A DNA stretch of 64,000 nt. It comes from Stagonosporopsis chrysanthemi. Its lineage: Eukaryota > Ascomycota > Dothideomycetes > Pleosporales > Didymellaceae. The stretch is taken from the NCBI GenBank assembly GCA_022560025.1, contig JAFISE010000009.1, forward strand, positions 124,001 through 188,000, written 5' to 3'. This document shows positions 43,878-55,601 of this stretch, in pieces. The notes under the pieces are model-generated. The model saw nothing but the letters and a program-made list of their open reading frames with translations. It did no database searches and had not been told where the DNA came from. The position numbers were made by a program, and so were the translations under genes. Each line of letters opens with the position of its first letter. The first letter of the stretch is position 1.

Positions 43878-46800
43878 ATGGCGCAGGTGCTGCACATGCA
43901 CGCAGGCCCCGAGCTGGCCAAGCCGCACTTCACCCCGACCATGGACGCCGCCGCCGACCGCGAGCCGCCCACGCCTGCGTCGCCCGACAGCGCCGAGGCC
44001 CGAGGCCGCCGCCGCGACAGAGAGGACTCGGGCGACGAAGGCGGAGACGGCGAGACGGGCGGCTCGAGGAAGAGGCGCAGGAGCAGGAAGGGGCTCGACA
44101 AAAAGTTCGAGTGCCCGCACGAGGGCTGCGGGAAGAGCTACTCGCGCGCCGAGCATCTGTACAGGCACCAGCTGAACCGTACGTCGCGTGCGCTGCAGCT
44201 GCATGGCTGGTTTCGACGCTGAGTCCAGGGACTGATGTGCTGCAGACAACCCCAAGCAGATCTACAACTGCGACTTTCCGGACTGCCACAGGTATAGTCA
44301 AAGCGCTCCGCGCCTCCAGCCCTGTACTGACTTGCCAGGTCCTTCGTCCGCCAGGACCTCTGCGCACGCCACAAGGAACGCCATACTGCGCGCGGCAGCC
44401 AGCTCCTGCGCAAAGACACCTTCAACATGCACAACCTGAATCCCATCGTCACGGCGGCGCTGGGATCGAAGAGCAACAACCCAGGCGCCAAGCCCCTCGG
44501 CGCAAAGAGCCAGCCGCAGCTCCAGTCGCCGCCATCAGCAGTGTCGAGCATTGTGGCAGGAACCCAAATGTCGCCTCCCTTCCAGCCTCCCGCCCCGACC
44601 AGACAGGACTCGCTGAACAGAATAGGGAGCGTAGGGAGCGAAGAAGCGTTTCGCAGCGGCTCTGACACTAAGCCTTACGACATGCAGGCCCAGGGCTCCG
44701 CTAACTTCGCACCACCACCACGTCCAGCCGCATTGAGTAACTACAGTGGGGGTCGCAACTCGATCCACAGCTCCCCACATGTGGCTAACACCAGCTACCA
44801 GCGGCCCGAGCTGCGAACATCAACCTCGAACATGTCGTCGTATAGCAGCGCCGGTTCGCCATACAGCTCAGCTGTCACGCCGACGCAGTCCTACACCCCG
44901 TCGGCCGCGTCGGCAACATATCAAAATAGCTCAAGTGGGTTTCAGTCCCAGCAAAACTTTCCTCCTTTCTCCTCCTTACCTCCGCCAGAATACCCACAGC
45001 CAGCAGGTACGCCTGTTTCGCAGAGTCAAGACAACCAGTATTATAATGGGACCTCCGGGCAGACGCCAATGAACGGCGTTGAGTCGACTGCCCAGCTCGT
45101 GAACGGTGTGACGGACGCAATGATGGACCAGACGCCGTCCTATGCAATTCCTATGTTTGGCGGGGAGGGCTACAGCCGGTCTCCGTTCGCCATGGCCGAC
45201 GATTTCGCGGCGTGGCTGTTCAACGACAACCAGGCCATGCCTGGCGGTGGCTCGCCGATGGCCTATTCGGGTGGAGTGGTTGCAGGTGGAGCTTCCGGGA
45301 TAGGGCCACTGCAAGCGCCGTTCTTCAACTACGACCCAACAGTCGCGGGATACATGCCTAACCAGCCGCCGCCGAACAACCCAATGGCGGTGCACGCCAT
45401 GCTGGACACGTCGTTGCCAGAGATCGCATTGTCCGAGGAGAAGCGCAGAGACTTGATCGATCTCATCATTGGACGCTTCAACGAGACTGACCACGCGCCG
45501 GTCAAGAAGCAGAAGGAAGACATCCTCGAGGGCAACAAGGACGACGATCACCACGTCCTCAGCTTGCACATGATGCAGACGTACATCAGCTCTTACTGGC
45601 GACACTTCCACCCTCAGCTCCCGATCCTGCACAAGCCGACCTTCAACGCGAGCACATGCCCTGATCTTCTCCTGCTTGCCATCATGTGCCTTGGCGCATC
45701 GTGTCTGGAGAAGACGTATGGCCACGACACGACATCGGCTTGCGCGAATCTTGCCAACTTCATGGCGTGGCACCTGCGGTGGGAGATGTTCATGGACGCC
45801 GACTTCCGTCCGCCAGCCAAGCTGTGGATCTTCCAGGGGCTGCTTCTGCTGGAATCGTTCGAGAAGATGTACAGCACTCGTCCGCTACACGAGCGGGCGC
45901 ATATTCACCATGCGACGACGTTGACACTGATGAGGAGAGGCAGTTCGCTGATCGGCAGATCTGCAATGGACTCACCACCGAGCAACAAGGACGGCCGGAG
46001 TAGCTCGCAGGGAGGCATTGACACGCCAGATGAATGGTGGAAGCACTGGATCACGAATGAGGCGACAAGGAGAGCGGCGTTCGCAGCATTCGTCATGGAC
46101 AGCATCCACGCCACCATGTTCGGCCACAGCGCGGTGATGGTTGCTCACGAGATGCGTCTGCCACTGCCCTGCGACGAGGCGCTGTGGTCTGCAACAAGCA
46201 GCAGCGAAGTCGGCCGCATCGAGACAAGCCTACACTCCAACGGCGTCAAGCAGACCTCATTCCTCGACGGCCTCAAAAAGACCCTCAATGGCCAAACGGT
46301 CCGCACCAACTCCTTCGGCCGCACAATCCTCATGGCCGGCCTGCTCAGCGTCTCCTGGCACATGAACCAGCGCGACCTCCAAGTCAGCTCGCTGGGCGTG
46401 ACCCAAGCGCTCGGCGGCCGCGACAAATGGCGCGGCTCCCTCACCCGCGCCTTCGACTTCTGGAAGCAAGACTTTGACTCGTCCCTCGCGGGGCCCTCGG
46501 ACCTTGCTACCCCCACCGCCTACGCGCCCTCGCCCTCCCCCGCCGCCGACAACGTCTTCGAAGCCCGCACCGTGCTGCACCACCTCGCCCACATGGCCAT
46601 GCACGTCGACATTGTCGACTGCCAGATCTACGCGGGCGCGCCCCGCCTGCTCGGCCGCTCCATCACGCCGCAAGACTACAACGGCGCCCAGCGCCGCATG
46701 AAGGACGTGTGGGCCCCGACGGCGCGCGCCCGCGATGCCACCTTTTACGCACTCCGCTTCCTGTCCAACGTGCTCGTGTCCGGGCAGCACAGCCTCAACG

Positions 46801-47168
46801 CGTCGGCGGGGCTGCGCGTCGCCTACACGGCGCGCGACGACGTGCTGCTCAACCGGCCCTGGGTGTTGTACTTTGCGACGCTGATTGTGTGGTCGTACGG
46901 CTTTGCGCTCGACGGGCCAATCGCGCGGCCGTATCGCATCGATAGCTACGACGACAAGGTGCGCGACATGACGGGGTACCTCAAGCGCGTGGGCGGCGTC
47001 AGGGCCCCCGATGACCTGGCCAAGCTGGCGGACCGCAATGCCTGTCTCGGCTTGCTGGTCCTCATGCGCGACATGTTCCGCAAGACGCGCTGGGAGCTGC
47101 TGCACGAGGCGAGCACGCTGCTGACCAAGTGCATTGAGATGCTTGTCCCGGGCGCGGGGGGGATGTAG
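43878..47168 (+). CDS. C2H2 zinc-finger transcription factor with fungal TF homology domain (AmdX-like)
   Basis: Exons join(43878..44178, 44246..44291, 44339..47168), 1058 aa; introns of 67 and 47 bp sit inside the zinc-finger region and keep frame. Two tandem C2H2 fingers: FECPHEGCGKSYSRAEHLYR (Cys79 to His101) and IYNCDFPDCHRSFVRQDLCA (Cys109 to His131), preceded by a basic SRKRRRSRKG that may be nuclear-localising. A Ser/Pro/Asn-rich linker (about 150-430) leads to the fungal-specific TF domain: SSYWRHFHPQLPILHKPTFN, LAIMCLGASCLEK, KLWIFQGLLLLESFEKMYS and WWKHWITNEATRRAAFAAF. This arrangement is found in Aspergillus AmdX and other C2H2 regulators of metabolism. Target genes cannot be told. 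3' end is near the GC-rich end of the window's centre. Confidence 0.88.
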
Positions 47169-47844
47169 TGTAGCCCCGTTCCTTGGTGTCTTGCTCTGCA
47201 TCATCGAGGCGTGCGGCACGTTAGCCACGCGGCAATCTAGCAGAGGTTTCGGGGGAGTGGTGGTATGCTTTTATCTTGATCAAAGCGCCGGCGTTCTGGG
47301 TCTGGCCCTTTTCTCTCTCTCTCTGTCCATGTCTGTCCATGTCTGTCCATTTCTGTTTGTTGTGGACACGTACTATTACTGTTTGTTTTTTTGTTCTTTC
47401 CCTCTGTTCGACGGGCATCTTTGCGGTGCGATAAACCATATACCCACCCCCACCGTTTTTTGCAACTTTGCACCTTTTGCATTCAAACGATGATCCATTT
47501 GTAGTAGCTAGGGCTGGAGCTATGTAGACTGTACGTATACGTGTACGTATACGTGTACGTGTACTATCATGTTATCGACATCGACACCCCTCTTTTTTCC
47601 TCCCTCGCTGTGTGGACGAGTAACTGTCCGATTTGCCATTACCACTCCCTTGCTACTCACAGCCGCGTGGCCTGAGGACTGCAGAAAGCAAGACTGAAAT
47701 AAAAGGTGAAAGCAAGACCAAAAGTAAAAGCAAAGCAAAAAAAGGCTGTTCATTACACTGCCTACATCCCAAAATCCCCCTCTCACCATCCTTCCAACTA
47801 TCACGCCAGGCTGTCCAGGATCGGCATGGCATGGCCAAAGTTAG
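47169..47844. other. Intergenic spacer
   Basis: 3' flanks of two convergent genes. It contains an alternating purine-pyrimidine stretch (47531-47564) but no gene. Confidence 0.45.
47531..47564. repeat. Alternating GTACGTATAC repeat, self-complementary
   Basis: About 34 bp of GTACGTATAC/GTGTACGT units, purine-pyrimidine alternating and largely self-complementary. Could form a cruciform or Z-DNA. Lies in the 3' flank of the C2H2 gene. Confidence 0.7.
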
Positions 47845-49090
47845 TTAGATGCGACTCCGATAGGGCCTTGGGACGGCGGCATAGGGGGCCTCAAAGTAGC
47901 GGTCGGGCAGGCGGTTGCCGTACTCGTCGAAGCGGAAGTCGTCCTTCTGCTCGACCCAGACCTGGGACACGTTTGGGTCAACACCGTCGTCTCCACACAC
48001 ACACACACACAAGGCACACGCAGCGCGGCTACATGCGCGACCGGTACGGGTACGGGTACGGGGGGAGGCTTACCTCGCGCGGCGGCTGCTGCTGCTGCGG
48101 GGGGTGGGAGTGGGAGTGGTAGTCCGCGTACGGGGCGGGGGGAGGCACTGGTTGCGGGTTCAGCACGGGGGAGTCGCCAAAGCCGGGGTCGCCGTGGAAC
48201 GTACGTGAGTGAGGGTCGTGGTCGCGGCGGGCGGCGTGGTAGCGGGCGGCGGCAGCGCTCTGCATCCACGAGTCGCGCTCCGGGACGCGGTCTTCAAACG
48301 ACTCTGGGCGGCGGCCCAGCGGCGCCTGGGGCCGGCGCTCGTACGCGTCGTGCTGCGAGAAGCGCTCCGTCGTGTGTGCCGTGTAGCGCGGGTCGGCCGG
48401 GTCGTAGCGCTCAAAGTCGAGGTCGCGCTGGTAGGCGTCGCCGCGGTCGTCGTAGTACGTCTCGCGGCGCTCCTCGTAGTGGGCGGGGGCAGGGCCGCTG
48501 CGCTCGATCCACACGTCGCGGTCGACGTGCTCGGTGTGCTTGGCGGGCGCCTCGCGGCGGATGTCGATGTCGACGTGGGTGTCGGCGGGCGGCTGGTCCT
48601 CCTTCTTCTTGGGCTTCTGCTTGGGCGGCTCCATGGGCTCGAGGCCCGACAGGAAGCCAATGACCTCGGTCAGGCTGGCGTGGGCAATGGCGAGCTCCTT
48701 CTCGCGGTTCTCGAGCTTCTCCTTCTCGCTCAGCAGCCAGTAGACGCGGTGGCGGACGCCGACGCGGCGGCCCTCGTCGATGTCGCCGCCGACGCGCTCC
48801 GTGTGCGGCGTGATGTTCTCCAGCGCACCCCGCACGTCGCGCATGCAGCCGTACACCCACTTGGACTTGTCCGGGTTGGACTCGAGGGCGTCGTGGACCT
48901 CGCGCACCGACAGCAGCCGCCGCACCTCGTCCAGGTCGGCGCGCACGCGGCCAATGATGCGCACGTAGACGGCGTTGGCGGGGCCGACGTCGCGCAGCCG
49001 CTTCGCCTTGTACAGGAACTCGCTGAGCTTGTATGCGCCGCCGAGCGCCGCCGCCGCCGAGCCAAACGCAAAGAGCTCGCCCTTGACCAT
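47845..49090 (-). CDS. Charged helical protein of unknown function, disordered C-terminus
   Basis: Exons complement(47845..47961, 48074..49090), 377 aa; the 112-bp intron joins PPQQQQPPRE|VWVEQKDDF and contains a (CA)n run. The N-terminus (MVKGELFAFGSAAAALGGAY) is a short hydrophobic helix, followed by KLSEFLYKAKRLRDVGPANA and a helical segment to about residue 165 ending LTEVIGFLSGLEP. This layout resembles helical N-terminal modules of fungal signalling/STAND-type proteins, but the match is weak. Residues ~170-340 are Arg/Asp/Pro-rich and disordered; the C-terminus RFDEYGNRLPDRYFEAPYAA looks conserved. No domain is recognised. The third codon position is strongly GC-biased, as in the adjacent regulator. 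Confidence 0.7.
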
Positions 49091-50085
49091 GGCGCTGAGG
49101 TCGACGATCCGTGTGAGGTGGACGAGCCGGGTGAGGTGGAGCGGGCGGGTAGGGGGTCTCGGATGTGGAATCGAACGAGTCAACCAGGTGCGCAACGGCT
49201 CAATGCGTGTTCAAACTGCCTCGGGAGCTGCAGAGGCCTCGCGGGGGCATCCCGTGCACGTCTGGGGTGATGTGCAGAGGGTGGCGTGGAGAGAGTGCGC
49301 TGTTGACGCTCAGCTCTCCTGTGTTTTGCTTGCGAGATGGCTGGGGACCGAACAGGATGACCTGCATGCCGCCAGCCCAATCACGGTGCGCGCTGCCGCT
49401 GAGCTGTCCTCCACACGGCCCGTCCTGCTGCACGTACTATCCCAATTGGGTGCTCTCTAGCTACCTCTTCTTACATATTGTGTAGACTGTGTCTGGTAGT
49501 AACATACAGCTAAACAACACCTTGGGTGATGAAATCGTCAAAGCTTCAACAGCCTACTTCTACCCCTCCCCACATGAGCACCAGTTCACCAAAGCTCCTG
49601 ACCGCGCGGTATGCATCATCTGTACTATTGTACGGCCTACCTCGTATACTCCTCCCTGTCCGTCTGCCACAGGGACGATGAGCAGCTCGTGCAAGTCCTT
49701 GTCGTCCACTCCAACGCCTACCTGGAATTCTCATGACCACCTCACCCTCAGTGCGAGTCTATCGAACCATGCTCACTCGAGAAGAGACAACGTTAATCAC
49801 TCACAGCAACAGAGACCCGGGTGCAGCCACGGACGCGAGGGAGTATCAGTAGAGGTGATGGTGGTATCCTGCCTTCTGCCGATCTGAAGATAAGTCGACA
49901 GCCAAGGCCTCCTAGATCTGCGTTGTCCACTATATAAACTAGGACGTGATTACTCATTTGACCTCGGGACCTTGTTCGCCGTGCCCAAGCTACATCCCCA
50001 ATCGCCTCTGATCACAACGACCCAAAGACAGGCCAACGCTTCATTCGAGCAAGCATGCGGAGTAGTGCCTGGAGTCGGGTTTTCC

Positions 50086-50112
50086 TGTTGTTGTTGTTGT
50101 TGTTGTTGTTGC
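50086..50112 (+). repeat. TTG triplet repeat
   Basis: About nine TTG units upstream of the tannase start; microsatellite. Confidence 0.9.
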
Positions 50113-50343
50113 TGCTCAGGGCTGGCTTCGTTGCCAAAGATTGTATCTATCTGCCAAGAGTTGGGAGGTTTCCCCGAGAAACGGAGCCCTACGTGGTTCA
50201 CGGGCTGTCCATCGTGGCTTAGTCTGCCTCAGTTCGAGGCAGGCGGTCAAGGAAAAGACTCCACGATCCGGCCTTCCGAGGCTCTGACCTCTGTTTCGCG
50301 GATGCACTGTCCGCGTCCGGGGCCGTCTTTGTGCACGTTGGCC

Positions 50344-50350
50344 TATAAAT
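50344..50350 (+). promoter_or_regulatory. TATA box for the tannase-family gene
   Basis: TATAAAT, 90 bp upstream of the ATG at 50434, supporting that start over the upstream in-frame ATG-like extension. Confidence 0.5.
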
Positions 50351-50433
50351 GTAAGGTTTATAGTTTTTGTGTATGTAGAAACCAAGCAAACTACATACAT
50401 TCACATACTCCGTTGCAAGACTGCTCCGACAAC

Positions 50434-52122
50434 ATGCTTGCTCAACCTCAGGCAGGCAGCCTTTCCTATGTCTCGGCCGGACTCCAGTTCCTGCTCTCCG
50501 GCTTCACAGGTGCACCTCAGGCAACACAGAGCTGCACGCCCGAAGCCATCGCTTATCCGACAATCTTCGGTGCAGAATTCATCGGCATTGAAGCCCAGCC
50601 CGTCTTCAACTTGACGGGCTCCCACTTTGAAATCCCTTATTGGCCTAACCACGGCCCCATCCCCAACGTTGCCGTCGACTTCTGCAACGTCACTGTGACC
50701 CACACGCATCCAGGGAAAAACGACACGCTGCGGACTCAGATCTGGCTTCCCCTGGATCCCGCATGGAACAATCGAATGCAGATGATGGGTGGTGGGGGCT
50801 GGTCAGCGGGCTTCTTGATGGCCTTCCCAGGTATGTATGGAGCCATCGCTGAAGGTTATGTCACTTCAACCGTGGATGGCGGTCATGAAACCGTTACTGC
50901 CATCAGCCCCGCAGATTGGGCTTTATCGAGCCCGGGAAACGTCAACTACAACGCACTCCAGAACTTCGCATTCAACGCACTGATTGACGGTGCCTTGGTC
51001 ACGAAGAGCGTGACCGAGAGCTTCTATGGCCGCGGACCGGAGTACTCGTACTGGAACGGCTGTTCGCAAGGCGGACGGCAGGGATACATGTTTGCGCAGA
51101 GGTTCCCGGACGTCTTTGACGGCATCGCAGCAGCAGCTCCAGCCATCAACTGGAGCCCGTTGTTCTTCTCGTCCATGTTCCCCTACCAGGCCGTGTCCGA
51201 GCTTGCGCCAGACAAGACGCCTCACCCCTGCGAGTACGAAGCGCTCACGCTGGCTGCCATCGCTGCGTGCGACGGCAACGACGGGCTCGTCGACGGTCTC
51301 ATCTCAGACCCAGAGAAGTGCCAGTTCGACCCCCTATCCTTGGTCGGCACTCCAATAGACTGCAGTGCTTCGGGCGGGCCCTCGTCGTTGTCAAAAACTG
51401 CGGCACTGGCTATGGAGGCCGTATGGGCCGGAGCACGCGACGCTCACGGGTCTGCCCTATGGTATCCGCACGGCTACGAGGCGGACTTGACGTCGGGCGC
51501 CCACCTCCTGCATAGTACGTGCTCAGACAACGGAGCCTGCGTGCCGCAGCCCAGCGTGCTCTTCACCGACTGGCTCAAGTACTTTGTGAAAAAGAACCCA
51601 GACTTCAACGTCAGCAACCTGACTCGCCAGGAATGGGTTGACGCCTTCCACGCCGGACAACGCGAGTACGGCTCCATCATGGGCACAGACTATCCCGATC
51701 TCGGGGGGTTCCGCGCTGCTGGCGGCAAATTGCTCACATACCATGGATTGGTAAGAACATCCGTTGTAGATTATGCACCCGCACACCATACTGACCTTGC
51801 TCACTACTAGGCCGATGAACTGATACCGTACGGCGGTACGCGCGACTACTACGAGCGGGTGTCGGCCGTGGATGCGCAAGTACGGGATTTCTACCGCTAC
51901 TTTGAAGCCCCAGGAGCCGCGCACTGTACGGGTGGCACGGGGGGCCATCCCACAGGACTGTTCGACGCTCTCGTCAAGTGGGTAGAGCACGGTGTAGCGC
52001 CCGAGACTCTTGTTGCGCAGAACACCGCTGGGAAGGAACGGCTGCTTTGCTTGTATCCGCAGAAAGCAGTGTTTAAAGGAGATCCGTCCAATTACAGCGC
52101 GCAGGACTTTGTTTGTCAATAG
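50434..52122 (+). CDS. Tannase/feruloyl esterase family hydrolase
   Basis: Serine esterase releasing gallate or ferulate-type acids from plant esters. Exons join(50434..51750, 51811..52122), 542 aa; a 60-bp intron joins LLTYHGL|ADELIPYGG. The catalytic triad and the bridging cysteines are visible: WNGCSQGGRQGY (Ser211 preceded by Cys210), ADELIPYGG (Asp441) and PGAAHCTGG (His477 followed by Cys478), the CS-D-HC arrangement of the family. A calcium-binding-type loop CDGNDGLVDGLI is present. The first ~20 residues are mildly hydrophobic; the secretion signal is weak, and an intron or a different start upstream could provide one. Substrate is undetermined. Confidence 0.88.
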
Positions 52123-52234
52123 CTTTTCCTCTATAGAGCTACTAGCGATTGAGATGGAAGTGCTTACGCATTTTGATACGAAGGGTGCGCGAACCCACGG
52201 AGCTATCCACCAGCACGTGCTTCACACACACACA

Positions 52235-53892
52235 TCATCTCCCCTGTCTGCCGTGCTTTGCAATGAACGCCCTGACCCTGGGATCATCAAGACTGACCTC
52301 ATTGCCCTCGGCTTCGAGCAGTTCCCGCTCCTTCTGATCAAGTTCCCGGTCCATGGCTTTCAACTGCGCCTCCAGCTTCGGGTCCGTGAGGCTGACCTGC
52401 TGGAACGGAGTGTGTGCATACAGCGCATCCATGATGGCCTTGAGATCGCGATCAGCCTTGCTGGAGCGCTCGGCGACCTGCTCGTGGGCAGTGGAGGCAG
52501 TGGCTTGGAAGTGCTCGTGCGTTTTCTTGGCTCGCTCGTGCTGCGTCTGGACAAGTGTGTCCTGGAGACCCTCGAGACTGTCTTGGTGGAAGGAGACGCC
52601 AGCATGACGAAGCGCGTCTTGGAGCGCTGCGGGAATAGCCAGGGACGTTGTTGGCTTGAGCTTGGCCATTGGTGTAAACGCTGACAACGGCACCGAAGAG
52701 GTTCGTCTCTTGACTGGTGTTGGGCGTTGGGCATGTACGTCTGGCATGCGTTGAGCAGCAGCCTGACTGACGTGTGCTAAGGCTTGCTGAAATTCGGAAG
52801 CGGCTGTGGAGGATGCGCTGACGATGTCCAGGCGTTTGCCCATGTAGTCGAGCGTTGACAAAACCTGGGGTTGTCAGTGATTGTGAGTGCAGACTTATGA
52901 ATGTATGGACATACATAGTTCAGCCAGGCTGTCTGCGCGAGTGTCCGCTCTTTCTTTTTGCGCTCCTTCATCTCGATCATTGGCTTTCTCAGTTCGTGCT
53001 CCACGACCATTTCTGCGATCGAAGCTACCTCTGCATAAAGCTCCTCCATTTCGGCTTGCAGCGCATTTTTGCGCTCCTGTAGTACAGCTTCAGGATCGCC
53101 AGGCAGGCTATCGTCTCCTCCTGACAAGCTGTTCAGGTACACTGTGTCGACGCGAGCTTTGATCTCAGCTGTCTTAAAAGAGATGATAGCCTTGCACCAC
53201 TGCTCCATAGACTTTTCGTCCTCACTGACCTCAGCGTCTGCAACGATGGTTGAAACAATGTTCGGGAGCCGGCTCAAGATCTGGTCGTCAGATGCAAGAC
53301 GTTCGGCGACATAGCTCTTGAGTGTTGACGCGTCCGATTCGCATTCCCGCTGTGCATCATTCACCTGCTCAGAGATGGCAGTCGAGACATCGTCAATCGC
53401 AACGTCCAGCCGCGCCTTCTCTTGTCCCTCCTTCCTCCGTCTTTCGTTACGTGCATGCTCAGCGTCCAGGTTTGGCTTGTCGAGCGCGCGGAGTTTTATC
53501 AAAGCGTCTCTTTGCGCTTCCAGCACTCTGCATTGTTCTTCGATGGCAGTAGTAGAACTTTGCAAAGATTCGATCGCAGCCGCAATCTCGTGATCCAGAA
53601 TCGGGCGGATGGGTTCCCCTTCGCTCTCATACTGGTGTAACAACCCTTTACGCTTCAACGTCTCGTATCTGCTATTGTCAGATCACAGCTTATACTTGAA
53701 ACACAGTACCCACAGCTCAAGCTCTTCCTTTGTCAGCAGAGTTTCTTCATTCAGATACTCGCGCACCCAAGCAGCAGCTTCTCCTTTCGTCTCGTCATCT
53801 TCGAAGCCAAGCAGGATCCTGTCAAGATCGACATCCAGACTTCTCTCTTCCAAGACGTTCAGCAAGTGGTGAGCCGCTTGTTCTTCCGACAT
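52235..53892 (-). CDS. HAUS3-like augmin complex subunit (coiled-coil)
   Basis: Exons complement(52235..52864, 52915..53668, 53714..53892), 520 aa; introns of 50 and 45 bp keep frame. The N-terminal exon encodes an acidic helical segment FEDDETKGEAAAWVREYLNE and ETLLTKEELELYETLKRKGL, similar in my memory to the N-terminal domain of HAUS augmin-like subunit 3. Residues ~85-480 are heavily coiled-coil (ALIKLRALDKPNLDAEHARN, KKKERTLAQTAWLNY). The C-terminus (SLDDPRVRAFIAKHGRQGR) is conserved-looking. Augmin recruits gamma-tubulin for branching microtubules in the spindle. Homology is judged from pattern and not searched, so an unrelated coiled-coil protein remains possible. Confidence 0.6.
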
Positions 53893-54081
53893 TGCGTATC
53901 AGTGACTGTTCATGTGTTGATGTCCCATTGTTTTGCGGTGAGGCGGATGTGGTTAGCCCCGCTTCTCCGGGCAGCCTCAACAACCAGTTGCGCAGACGCG
54001 CTTGCTGGACCCTGGACGCGTCTCGCGACATTTCACTTTAGCAGCATCATACTTCGGTTGAACGCACAATTTGGACACAAC
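53893..54081. promoter_or_regulatory. Short bidirectional promoter between HAUS3-like and thymidylate synthase genes
   Basis: Only 189 bp separate the two divergent ATGs (53892 minus, 54082 plus), so both promoters must share it. Because both gene products act in DNA/chromosome duplication and division, cell-cycle co-regulation is a reasonable inference. The frame of thymidylate synthase is open across most of this stretch. Confidence 0.55.
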
Positions 54082-55128
54082 ATGGCACCTTCAGTACTCG
54101 AGCCCGTCATATCGGCGACACCTCCATCGCAGGTCCAGAACGACCCCAAAATGGCCCCAGCCTCAAAAGGTGCAGCGAAGGTCAACCCCTCCCACGAAGA
54201 ATACCAGTACCTGAACCTAATACGCGAGATTCTCGACAATGGCGAGCATCGACCGGACCGTACGGGGACGGGAACCTATGCAGTCTGTTTCCCTGCGCAG
54301 ATGAAGTTCACTCTATCAAGACCGTCCTCCGACCCCTCCGCGCCACCAGAGCTCATCCTGCCCCTCCTCACAACCAAACGCGTGTTCCTGCGTGCTGTGA
54401 TCGGCGAACTTCTTTGGTTCGTTGCTGGATCCACCCACTACAAGTCCCTTCAGGAGGCCGGCATCAAGATCTGGGACGGCAACGGTTCGCGCGCATACCT
54501 GGACAGCGTGGGGTTGTCACACCATGAAGAAGGAGACTTGGGACCGGTCTATGGCTTCCAGTGGCGACACTTCGGTGCAGAGTACAAGGGGCACGATGCA
54601 GACTACACAGGGCAAGGTGTGGACCAACTGGCAGAAGTTATCGATAAGCTGAAGAACCGTCCGTATGATCGAAGAATCATTCTGAGCGCGTGGAATCCTG
54701 CAGATCTCAAGAAGATGGCTCTGCCGCCCTGCCATATGTTTGCACAATTCTACGTCTCCTTTTCAAGGCAAAAAGAGGGCGAGACAGAGAGGCCACGGGG
54801 TGTGCTGCACTCGCTGCTATACCAGCGTTCGTGCGACATGGGTCTTGGTGTACCATTCAACATTGCATCGTATGCGCTGCTGACGCACATGCTGGCGCAT
54901 GTCTGCGATCTTACACCAGGCACCTTCACACATACAATGGGCGACGCACATGTGTACTGCGACCACGTCGATGCACTCAAGGTGCAGCTCGAGAGGGAAC
55001 CCCGCGATTTCCCGACTCTGAAGATCAACAGAGAAGTGGGCGGCAGTATCGATGGGTGGAAGGCTGAGGAGCTGGAAGTGGTGGGCTACAAGCCACACGG
55101 AGCTATTGCTATGAAGATGAGCGTGTAA
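54082..55128 (+). CDS. Thymidylate synthase
   Basis: Single exon, 348 aa. Makes dTMP from dUMP with methylene-tetrahydrofolate. Complete family order: an early RTGTGT (residues 60-65), the dUMP/folate-loop LLTTKRVFLRAVIGELLWF, GIKIWDGNGSR, GPVYGFQWRHFG, the catalytic Cys217 in MALPPCHMFAQFYV, LYQRSCDMGLGVPFNIASYA and the C-terminal DFPTLKINREV...IAMKMSV. The first ~35 residues are a poorly conserved leader. Upstream in-frame ATGs at 53920 and 53947 would add residues rich in Arg/Leu/Ser. Essential for DNA synthesis, acts in the cytosol/nucleus. Confidence 0.97.
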   Translation: MAPSVLEPVISATPPSQVQNDPKMAPASKGAAKVNPSHEEYQYLNLIREILDNGEHRPDRTGTGTYAVCFPAQMKFTLSRPSSDPSAPPELILPLLTTKRVFLRAVIGELLWFVAGSTHYKSLQEAGIKIWDGNGSRAYLDSVGLSHHEEGDLGPVYGFQWRHFGAEYKGHDADYTGQGVDQLAEVIDKLKNRPYDRRIILSAWNPADLKKMALPPCHMFAQFYVSFSRQKEGETERPRGVLHSLLYQRSCDMGLGVPFNIASYALLTHMLAHVCDLTPGTFTHTMGDAHVYCDHVDALKVQLEREPRDFPTLKINREVGGSIDGWKAEELEVVGYKPHGAIAMKMSV

Positions 55129-55601
55129 TGCCACCCTTCTTTGCAGTACTTAGCTAGACATGTATATACGACTGTACGATTCAAGATATTGATACAAGGG
55201 TGCGCTTCTTGCACTTGCCTTATTCTCGGCTGATGCGCAGCAGACATGACCCAACACAAACACCCTGAACCCAACATTCCATCCACTTGATTCTGCGCTC
55301 ACCCACATACAGGTATTTAGCAGGATCTGAATCGTTCGGGTTTCGCGCCCGCAGCTCACGAACAGAGAACGCCCCACAAGGCGCCTGCAACCATGCAGCA
55401 GGGCACCTCACCTTCACTTCACTTGAGCCTCTAGAGCACCCACGTGACGAGACGATTAGCGCGTCCCTGCGGTCCCTCCACATACATAAGAAGCCAAATC
55501 CTCTCCACTGCCCCCCGCACCGTGCGACGCCCTGCCTCGCTCTTGCAACCTCCGCCGTGCAACCACACCGACCGCCTGCGCTACAGCCTCCCACCGCCAC
55601 C

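Larger units (their letters stand above)
49091..50433. other. Intergenic spacer, about 1.3 kb
   Basis: Left part is the promoter of the charged-helix gene; right part is the tannase promoter with a TATA element at 50344 and a TTG triplet run. A frame continuous with the tannase extends to 49972 but is Cys/Ser-rich low-complexity through the TTG repeat, so it is not taken as coding. Confidence 0.45.

Noticed and set aside
49150..49195. T-loop-like sequence (TTCGATTCC on the minus strand)
   Set aside because: Could not be folded by eye into a tRNA: no pairing T-arm or matching acceptor and anticodon arms.
49972..50433. In-frame upstream extension of the tannase
   Set aside because: Runs through a TTG repeat (Cys run) and past a TATA box 90 bp before the accepted ATG; treated as promoter/leader.
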